A DNA stretch of 64,000 bases. Source: Agelas oroides. Lineage: Eukaryota > Porifera > Demospongiae > Agelasida > Agelasidae. The translations under genes and the position numbers were made by a program. The stretch covers positions 3,394,274 through 3,458,273 of the forward strand of contig OX422200.1 of the NCBI GenBank assembly GCA_949130485.1. Reading direction: 5' to 3'. The notes under the pieces were generated by a model. It saw only the letters and a list, made by a program, of their open reading frames with translations, had not been told where the DNA came from and did no database searches. This document shows positions 55,617 through 64,000 of the stretch, one piece after another; positions within the stretch are counted from its first letter, which is position 1; each line of letters starts with the position of its first letter.

Positions 55617-58600
55617 ATGGAAAAGATCACCTCTTTCTGTTTCCTGCTTATCACCACATTGATCTATGGGATTGCACACTGTGGATTGGAGTCAGGTGAA
55701 ACAAATGAACACAAATTTGGCAATGATATATGATAAATGATTGGTGATGTTTGTAAGGTCAGTGAATGCATAGTATTGTCAACTTTTGTTGTTACTGCAT
55801 TCATGGATTCATGCATGCATGCATGTGTTTGTTCAGAGCCGCCCAGATGTGAAAAAGTGTGTTCAGGTACTGCAGGCCCTCCAGGCATACCTGGTCTTCC
55901 TGGTCTTCCTGGACTTCCTGGACCCATTGGTACATTATTACAACTGTGTAATGCAAAGGAGAGTGGGGAACTTATAGTATGAAGGGATTACTTTTGTTAA
56001 GAAGTGCATGACATTGAAATAACTGCTTTCTGTTAGAACTGCATTGTGTTGCACTGCCTGAATCTGCAGGGAGAAGAGGAGACAGAGGTGAAAAAGGGTT
56101 TCCTGGACCAAAGGGTGAGAAGGGAGCCACAGGTTTACCTGGAAGAGAGGGGGAGAGGGGGATCTTAGGTCCACCAGGTCGATCAGGCCAGCCAGGACAA
56201 CCTGGACTCCCTGGAGCTGATGGAAGAAGAGGGCTCTCTGGTGAGTAGCTGCATGTATATGCCAGTCAATTTTTACTACCAGCATACAGTCAATATTAGG
56301 ACTGCGTGTGAATAACCTTGTGGATTTTAGACTAGACAATATATACAGTACATATGGCTGTATGTGTGCAAGAGTAGCCATTGGCATAACTATTGATCGA
56401 TTGCCATGGCTTACTGTTAGCAGATTGTTGTCAATAGCTACAGTGAATCCAGAAGCACCAAGAAAGTGAGATTAAATCCATAGAATTGAGATCCAGGCTC
56501 AATTGTGCATTCAAGACTTCAGTCAATTGTAATAACCATAATGTGTCCCTCACATATCTGTGTATACAGGTCCTCAGGGTCCAATGGGAAACAAAGGGGA
56601 TCAAGGTCCACCTGGACAAGGTAACTCTATGTTAGCTACTTTACAGAAAGTAGGAATTCCTGTGATGTAGTAAGCAGTAAAGGGACATTGCCTCCATAAC
56701 TACCCGTACTTTACAGAAGGTAGATAACGAGGAAGATGGCTGCTGTATTTCACCACCATTACATGACTATTGTTTATGGATCGCCCATCAACAGACCAGC
56801 TCCTCCAGAATTTCTTTCCTCAGAATTATTTTGAACCTGCCACAAATTGGTTTGCCACTTGAACAATATCTCAGATATAGCTCTTGTGATGTAACAAGAG
56901 ACATTGCCCCCATAGCTACCCATACATCATGGAATGCTTCCAAACACCATGCACATTGCCCCCATAGCTACCCATACATCATGGAATGCTTCCAAACACC
57001 ATGCACATTGCCCCCATAGCTACCCATACATCATGGAATGCTTCCAAACACCATTGCCCCCATAGCTACCCATACATCATGGAATGCTTCCAAACACCAT
57101 TGCCCCCATAGCTACCCATACATCATGGAATGCTTCCAAACACCATGCATATATGAGCTTTATGGCCAAGAGGAACTGATTCTGTTCAAACCCATTCTGA
57201 GCAACAAAGTAACTTCTGGTGGTTGTTGGTGTCATGTTATTGTAGTACAGCTAGCTACATGTAAACCAGTGTAGAATTTAGTTTGTCTACTGTGACATCA
57301 GATGTACTGTATCTAGACTACTGTATCTCATATACAGTGCCTCTGACGTACGAGGTATGCAATTGCTCAGTATGGTTACTAAGTGTGGCATGTAGCATCC
57401 ACCCATGCAACATGCAACATGCTACAAACTAAATCAATCAAGTTTTAATAAGTTACATGTCCATATCAGTCATTAAGGGTGACAAAGGAGAGAAAGGATC
57501 ACATGGAGAAAGAGGCCCTCCTGGTGAACTTGGAGCATCAGGTGAACCGGGTGCACCAGGCAGAACTGGACAAACTGGACTGCCAGGACCAATGGGACCC
57601 ATCGGACCAAAAGGATGCCAAGGTCATAATTGAATGTTTTAAACTGCATCACATTTGTCAATGATTGGGCTCAACTACAAGTACTGAGATCCTGCAATCT
57701 CGAATGAACCCAATTTTTGCTGGTTTTTACATTTGTCTTATTCGCCTCACAGTGGTCAATGTGCCCTTGATACTATAGCTTTTTCAAAATTAGTATATTC
57801 TACAGTCATGTAAATAAAATCTCCACAACTTTGGACAAGTATTGACAGCATAAGGACAGGAATGGACAGCATTACGACAAAAGAGGAGAACAGAATGACT
57901 AGATTGGACATAAGTAGGACAAGAGTGACAGCTTTAGGAGTAGACTTTAAAGATTTGCTACAGTCAAGCAAACTTTATACTCCTTCAGGACGGACAGGAC
58001 CAAAGGGAGATCTTGGACCACCTGGTCCCCCTGGGCGAGACACTGGACTACCAGGACTACCGGGACCACGAAGACTTCCAGGCCCACCTGTTATTCGCAG
58101 TAATGGAAACTAAATTTACATTGCTTTTGTTCTGTAGCATGTATGTGCAGATTAGTTTGACATCAGGTGACCTTGTAAACTCTGGCTGCTACCACAATGC
58201 CCAGCCAGTCCTAGATTTGTGTTGTTCAAATAGCACACTGCATTATACACAACTCCAGGTCAAAGGGGACCAAAGGGGTTTAAGGGAGAACCTGGGCCAC
58301 CAGGACCCAAAGGTGATGTTGGTTCACAGGGCATGAAAGGAGAAAAAGGTGCAATGGGAGCCACAGGTGAGGTGTTGGAGTGAACTCCTATGCAAATGAC
58401 TGAGTGAAATGGACTGAGGCTAAATTCATTTCAGTCCATAGTTCTCTGTTTTTGCATGATGATGGCCACCTTGCTTAGCACCAACAGTAACTGTACTGAA
58501 TATAGTCTCCACTACACCCTTGTTTCTATAGTAATAGGTGGGTATATTGCTTTCTATAAACTCACGTAGATTCTGTTTCATAAACCAAAGAAAGTTTTAA

Positions 58601-59527
58601 AGTAAACGGCTGTGTTTACAGTGAATATAAATTACCTTGTATGTATACTAACGACATGTGATTATAACACAATGCATGGTATATACGTAGCTACAGGAAT
58701 TATCATTTACAATAACCACCCTTGTCCTCGGGTTCCACCCTTGGAGTCGAGTGCATGGTTATTGACCATGGCTACCATGGATTATCTATTATTGATGATT
58801 TCCTGTTTTTTATTAGATACAAGTTTCTCTTACAATATAAGATGTAGCTGTAATTAACATGTTTGTTTATACTCTACTATTTGCAACCTTTGCAGGACCC
58901 AAGGGGCGCATTGGCATGAGAGGAAGATCTGGGCAAACTGGTTAGTAGACCTATACCCATTATACTATAGTTTGTGGATTAAATGTCTTGATGAAGTTTT
59001 GGCCTATTTGTATAGGTGTGACTTACATTCACTGGGGACTGAGCACCTGTCCATCCAATGCAGAAGTACTGTTCAGTGGGTTTGCAGCGGTAGGGAGGGA
59101 GAGGAGAGGAAGTCTCCTCTGTATTCCTTCCAAACCAGACGTCTCCACGTCAGAAGAACTGGGTTTTGTTCCTGAGGACCATGTGACCCAAGTTGCACCA
59201 GTCCAGTTCATAGATGTAGACAACGATGAGATAACACTGCCTTGTACGCTGTGTTTTATGAGAACTAGGGTTACTGTGTTTGTGCTTCCTGGCATCATGT
59301 GCCCTAGTCGGTCGAGAGAACAATACCGTGGGGATCTTATAACTGACCTGAACAATGGATCTACGTATATCTGTGTTGACAGCAGCCTGACACAAAGTGT
59401 TCAGTGGCAAGCGAACACAAACCCACTCAGTACCATTGAGGTGGACTGTCCCAGTGGTGTTGAAGCTTGTAATGACCACACTCCCGGACAACAACTGCCA
59501 TGTGTTGTGTGCACTGTTGCAGTGTAA
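55617..59527 (+). CDS. Short-chain collagen C4-like protein, copy C
   Basis: Exons: 55617-55695, 55837-55929, 56070-56240, 56570-56620, 57470-57622, 57989-58099, 58259-58366, 58896-58940 and 59016-59527, giving 440 residues with the phase-1 architecture of A and B. Exon 8 is 9 bp longer than in A and B. Signal peptide: [20 protein letters not shown]. The collagen stretch has an interruption ([10 protein letters not shown]) at the end of exon 6. The C-terminal domain (271-440) keeps all ten cysteines but is clearly more diverged than A is from B ([20 protein letters not shown]; ends [12 protein letters not shown]). Introns are shorter and mostly unalignable with A and B by eye, so C is the older duplicate. 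It should be secreted and could co-assemble with A and B. Confidence 0.9.
56900..57146. repeat. 47-52 bp tandem repeat, five copies
   Basis: The unit contains CCCCCATAGCTACCCATACA and CATGGAATGCTTCCAAACAC, with or without a GCACA insert. It lies in collagen C intron 4 and is absent from A and B. Confidence 0.95.
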
Positions 59528-60129
59528 AACTGCCAGTTTACTTTCATAATACCCGGTAGTTGCTTGCTGTGAGTTTGTAAACAAGCTTTTGGGCCTCTGT
59601 ATTACAGTGAGCATCACTTTATGATTTTCTTTTTGGTTCCACCCCATTAGTGATAATTTTTGCATGAACATGGCACTAATGGAGGTGTACTCAGATAGGA
59701 TGCCTGTCCATTGCTTCCTCAGGGTATGCGTTCTTGGTGTGACTTGTGTGGGTTTGGGGATCAAATCCACTACTGACAATGCTGTAATTCCCATAATACA
59801 TAGCGTTCTCTATACACTCGACATGTTGTATTTTATACTCCAAGTATTAGTAGTATAATATCAATTATTGAGACAGTCAACTAAAACTGAGATCTAAACT
59901 ATTATGTGTATCATGCAAAGCTTGTGTGAACTACATTTTATAAATGGGTATAGGACCAGTCAAAAGTGCATGATGATGTCATTTTCATAAAGATGATGTC
60001 ATTTTCATGTCATCACGAGCTCTTGGACCAGTGTATTCATCCAATGACTACTCTAAGTGATGTAATGTGGTATAAATATAATAACAAAAACACTTGCTAT
60101 ACATCACTGAAATTTCTGACTTGTCATTG
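59528..60129. other. Convergent intergenic region, nothing recognised
   Basis: 3' flanks of collagen C (plus) and the membrane protein (minus). A short direct repeat GATGATGTCATTTTCAT occurs near 59970-60010. No gene or RNA signal is visible. Confidence 0.5.
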
Positions 60130-61731
60130 CTATGCAAACTCCGGCTCAAACCAGTCCAATTCAAGCTCAGGAGCCTGGTCAATCTGGTGGTCTGTCCAGT
60201 AGTCGGTCTGGTAATCAAAACTTGATTTTGTAGAAAGATTTGGGTTATCACTGTCATCATCATGCTTGCACAGTCTAATGACACTGGTGTCAGAGTGCCT
60301 CCGAAAGAAGCTGGAATTAGAGACTGCCACTGGGCGATGAAGAAGCACTGGTGCACTTGTTGTGGTGTGTTTCAAGTCCTGCAGGAAAATTGGAGTATGT
60401 GTGACTGTATATATTGCACATAGGAGCAAGGAGGTGGAGCTATGATGATCATGTAACTGGCCAGGAGTGCTACCAAAATAAGAGTATAGTACTGGTGTGT
60501 GTGTGGAAGGGGGAGAGACAGACCTATTGTGAGTTACTCGGACTCACTATAGGTCTGAAAACTGATATAGGAGAAACATACATGAAAGCTGTGAGACTGC
60601 CTGGTGTCAATAGCATCAGAAATGTCCTTCTGGGGGCTGCATGCATCAGTAGGAGTGACCGATAGCGATGGCTTTTTGGGATGTATTTTGATCCTTTACA
60701 AGAGAGAAAATACCATATTATGCAACATAGTACCTGTTTTGCATGGTACAGAATGTTACATCTACCAGTATAATGTCTTACCTTATAGTAGGGTGTCTGT
60801 GTTGAAACCTTCTCCATACACTCAAAGCACCCAGAGTTGTAATACAAGCTCCCAGTGGCAGTACAATGAGTGTGAATGGTAGACTGTTACTCTGACAGTG
60901 GGATATGCAGCCCTCTGCAACAGCAATCAACAATATTATAATTAACTTAGCTACAGCATGCGCATTCAGTGTAATGTAGTCACTTACTGGCTTTAAAGAA
61001 TTGTGATGGTTTACTTGTAGAATACAGGAGGTTTTTGGCCCGAGTGATCTCTGTAACAGAGTATACTGCTGCACTTTCTTCAAGGGTACCACCCAACAGT
61101 TCATCTCCACTCTCTGGAAGGGGTGTGATGAAGAAACACTCGACGGGCTGGTCAGATGTCTTCTTGGACTTTTCCAGGGAAGCTAGAGGTCCACTGAGAA
61201 ATTCTGGTAAGATCCTGGGAGGCCCACTTGTGTAGGGAGTTCTCTCATCCACAATGTGAAGTTGCACTTGGTAACCACTGCAATCCATTGAACAGAAGCT
61301 GATCTGAAGTACCGTACTGTTATTTATGCTCTAATAAAAACTAACATTGATGGCTCTGATTATTGAGGTAGCTAGCTAGCTATATATTTGAAAAGTGCAT
61401 ACACATACTTGGATGATTCTAGAAGGAGGAACTGGCGAGTTGTAGGAGTTTCAGGCTCTATACAGAAAGAGAGGGACAGTTAAAAAGCATACTATCTACA
61501 TCTATAACTTCACAAACATTAGATAGGTATAGCCTCGTCCCCAGGCCCGTTCGAAAAATTTCCTTAAAAGGCAAGACCAGCCAAAGGCTGAAGGGACTAG
61601 CATCTTATCAAATGTTATTCGGCTATAGATAACTATCAAACTATATATCCCAGCTGAAGTTTTTTTTTATTTTTACCTTTGCTCAGGAACCCGAAGAACA
61701 GCAGAACTGCATACATATGTATCGTACACAT
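60130..61731 (-). CDS. Unrecognised single-pass type I membrane protein
   Basis: Six minus-strand exons join in phase: 61731-61677, 61457-61409, 61277-60988, 60914-60782, 60693-60582 and 60378-60130, giving 295 residues and a stop. Residues 1-18 look like a signal peptide (MYAVLLFFGFLSK). The ectodomain (about 19-142) includes GYQVQLHIVDERTPYTSGPP, VECFFITPLPESGDE and EITRAKNLLYSTSK, and ends with a small Cys pair (KGCISHCQ). One hydrophobic helix at about 143-166 (FTLIVLPLGACITTLGALSV) is followed by basic WRRFQHRH. The cytosolic tail is Ser/Thr-rich, then acidic and aromatic near the end (DYQTDYWTDH, LELDWFEPEFA). I recognise no domain family. The consistent splice phases and membrane topology argue that it is a real gene. 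Confidence 0.75.
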
Positions 61732-63847
61732 AGTGAATCCACTAGTTCGTAGCGTGTAGTTCGATCCGACTATCACTGTAAGGAGTGCAAGGTATATGTG
61801 TCGTGTGCTGACGCGCGCGGCGACGCACGCGACGCGCGCGTATGTACGCTACGCTGTGTACTGTGCATATAGCGCATTTCAGCGCAAATGCGGCGTAGCG
61901 TTAGCGTTAACATACACACAGAGAGTACTACATATATTCGAGCTAAATTTGACTTCATTTCACCTTCAGACTAACGCTATGCCGCATTTACGCTATTCGA
62001 AGGACAGTAGAAACCACAGTGCGCCAAAGTTCAAAGTTCATGATATCGCCCCATATAAGCAATCAGGTTGCAACAGTATAGGCAGGGATGTTCACACACA
62101 AACCATACACATATGACATAGCTATACTGTTATGTCAAACACACAACCACAATAATAAAGTTGGGGTGTCAACAAATAGAAACAGTGGTATGGTCACCAG
62201 GTTACACAGACAAAGGCATCTCCACCTATGCTATATACCTTGTCTTGGTGTGTTTGAACTGCATGTCCGTGTTGACTGGAGGTGTGACAGCCAATGGATT
62301 CAAATGAAGGATCAAGGGTAATGGTGATTGGTGAAGCTAATGTGCATGCTGTCTGTCAGTGGAGATGCCCAAGTTGAAGTTTTATTTAAAGTTCTCAGCA
62401 TTCAACAAAGACTGCTATTGTCAAAAGTCTCAACCGGAGACCAGGGGACAGACTACACAAAGAACTCCTCTCGAAGTACCTATATAGGGACAGGCTACAC
62501 AAATACATAAAGGTCTGTCACGAAAAAATGGACCCCCCTGAAATAGTTCCCCCGGTCCAACTATATACTTCGAAGTATTTGGACCCCCCAGTCCAATTAC
62601 TTCAGACCAGTGCTGAAGTATTTGGACCCCCTCTGAAATAAGTGGACCCCCATGGGGTCCAACTACTTCCCGGTCCAAATACTTCAAAGTAGTACTGCGG
62701 TATTTAGACCCCCAGTGCTCTAAGCAGTAATTCCAGAAATCTGTTGGTATATGAGGACCTGCTGGCTGTTATTATGAAGCATAAACGAAACTACAATGAT
62801 ACAATTTAATTTGGCACTACAATGTAATCATCAACACACACGGAAAAAAAAAAACACAAAAAATCTTAACAATCTAACAAACCAAGAGTCAAGTGCAGTT
62901 GAACACATGCATTCACACATGCGACATCGTACTACTGCTAGAGGTAGTACATGCACTCTCGATCAGCCTCCCAGTGTTCGTCTTCACCACAATCTCTCGC
63001 TGTTTACCGTTTCTTTCCTCGTCTCAATCTTGTCTCGCAAGCCAGATCCACTTTCGCGAAAAAGAGAAGGGTTTGGTGAACTGTGTATACAAGCCGTGTC
63101 CAATTCACCATACCCTTCCCTTTTTTTGCGGAAGTGTGTCTGGCCATGGTCTGGCTTGCGAGACTACTCACGATCCTGGGTAGTCTGGTAGCCGTCTCTC
63201 TCCTTCTGTTGTTTTCGGTCTTCCATTTTGCATTTTGTGACTCTTCCTCTGCGAGACTCATTTGTATTCTCACCTTAGATTGACAGACTCGCACTGTCGT
63301 CCCAGAAAGACAGCGAACTGACCAACCAACGCGTTGCGCGGGTGCTTGTTAGGGGGGTCCAAATACTTCAAAGGGGGTCCAAATACTGAACCGGGGGTCC
63401 GATTACTACGGGGGTCCAAATACAGAATCATGAGACAGACTCCACAGACAAACGATACTGGAAGCCTCCGAAATTCGGATGCCTCTTTTTTCCGGACACG
63501 CAGCGTGGTCCTAGTCTCGTGCCCAGACACGCGGAGGGGAAAAATAGTCTGGGCACGAGACTAGCGTGGTCCCAACATAGATAGTGGACTATGGTCCCAA
63601 TCATTAGAGGGGTTCCACTGTGGGCTAAACTTTGAACGTACTTTGCAATTTGGACTACGCCACTAGTCTCGTGCACAGACCCAACCCTCTGCTCTCACGA
63701 GGAAAGGAAATTCTCCTCGCGTGAGCTGGGTGGGGTCCCGGTCTGGGCACGAGACTACGTATTCACTGCTTCCTGTTTACTAGCTAGCTACCTACCATTG
63801 TCGTATATAGATTGTGTTGGCTGTTCCACTGTAGTGTTTTAGCCACA
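61732..63847. other. Intergenic region between two divergent genes, filled with repeats
   Basis: 61800-61990 is a CpG-rich promoter-like stretch with GCGCAAATGCGGCGTAGCG and an inverse-like CTATGCCGCATTTACGCTA, plausibly the 5' region of the membrane-protein gene. From 62515 to about 63436 lies an element with tGGACCCCC ends (relative of 44136-45046), with a MITE nested at 63032-63164. 63509-63565 and 63665-63758 are small TAGTCTCGTGCCCAGAC-ended repeats. Confidence 0.55.
63032..63164. mobile_element. MITE, GTCTCGCAAGCCAGA family
   Basis: GTCTCGCAAGCCAGATCCAC on the left and GGTCTGGCTTGCGAGAC on the right, with inner arms also pairing. Same end family as the hAT-like MITE at 10627-10913. Confidence 0.75.
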
Positions 63848-63863
63848 ATGTCCCGGAGTTCTC
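63848..63863 (+). CDS. First exon of a second dispanin paralog, cut by window end
   Basis: ATGTCCCGGAGTTCTC followed by donor GTAAGT is identical to the 16-nt first exon of the dispanin gene at 46952-46967 (MSRSS plus one base, phase 1). Upstream sequence is largely different, so this looks like an independent gene copy in tandem rather than a repeat. The rest would lie beyond 64000. Confidence 0.6.
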
Positions 63864-64000
63864 GTAAGTACTAGTCTGGCGAAGCCAGACCCAAGCATAC
63901 TACGTAAGTACTACATGTAGATTTGCGCAGGTTGGTTGAGGGAGTGAGTGTTGAAGATCAGAGTAGAATTAATACTCAAACGTGACACACAGTAGGCACT

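Noticed and set aside
59150-59794. 214-codon minus-strand frame
   Set aside because: Shadow opposite the last exon of collagen C.

Overview
The window looks like nuclear DNA of a sponge (Porifera, probably a demosponge). The host genes have many short exons with GT-AG introns. Three of them encode short Gly-X-Y collagens ending in the ten-cysteine domain typical of sponge and other invertebrate 'short-chain collagen C4' (spongin-type) proteins. The other recognisable genes are ordinary animal genes: LST2/ZFYVE28, adducin, YIPF6 and a CD225/dispanin. The species cannot be named from this sequence. I built every exon model by eye from splice sites, reading phase and remembered family sequences; no search was run.

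Layout. 138-5789 (-): 5' part of an LST2/ZFYVE28 gene running off the left end. 6110-15256 (+): adducin, divergent from LST2 across about 320 bp. 15579-20997, 25535-35275 and 55617-59527 (+): three tandem-paralogous short-chain collagen genes A, B and C, each with nine exons and the same intron phases. Decayed pieces of the adducin 3' end precede B (22236-25213) and C (about 54520-55330), so the duplicated unit was adducin tail plus collagen. 38104-43741 (-): YIPF6, whose last intron is filled by a 33-bp satellite that contains the gene's own exon-5 splice donor. 46952-52735 (+): a proline-rich CD225/dispanin gene with a coding minisatellite. 60130-61731 (-): an unrecognised single-pass membrane protein in six phase-consistent exons. 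63848-63863 (+): the first exon of a second dispanin gene, cut by the window end.

Much of the remaining sequence is non-autonomous DNA transposons (pogo-, hAT-, piggyBac- and Mutator-like by their ends and target duplications), foldback elements, one truncated LINE, tRNA-like repeats and satellites. Several insertions can be ordered in time because the empty site survives in a paralogous copy.

Functional ties are limited. The collagens are secreted matrix proteins. Adducin is a membrane-skeleton protein, YIPF6 a Golgi/ER membrane protein and LST2 an endosomal signalling regulator. They are neighbours rather than a pathway, and no prokaryote-type system, CRISPR array or recognisable viral element was seen.
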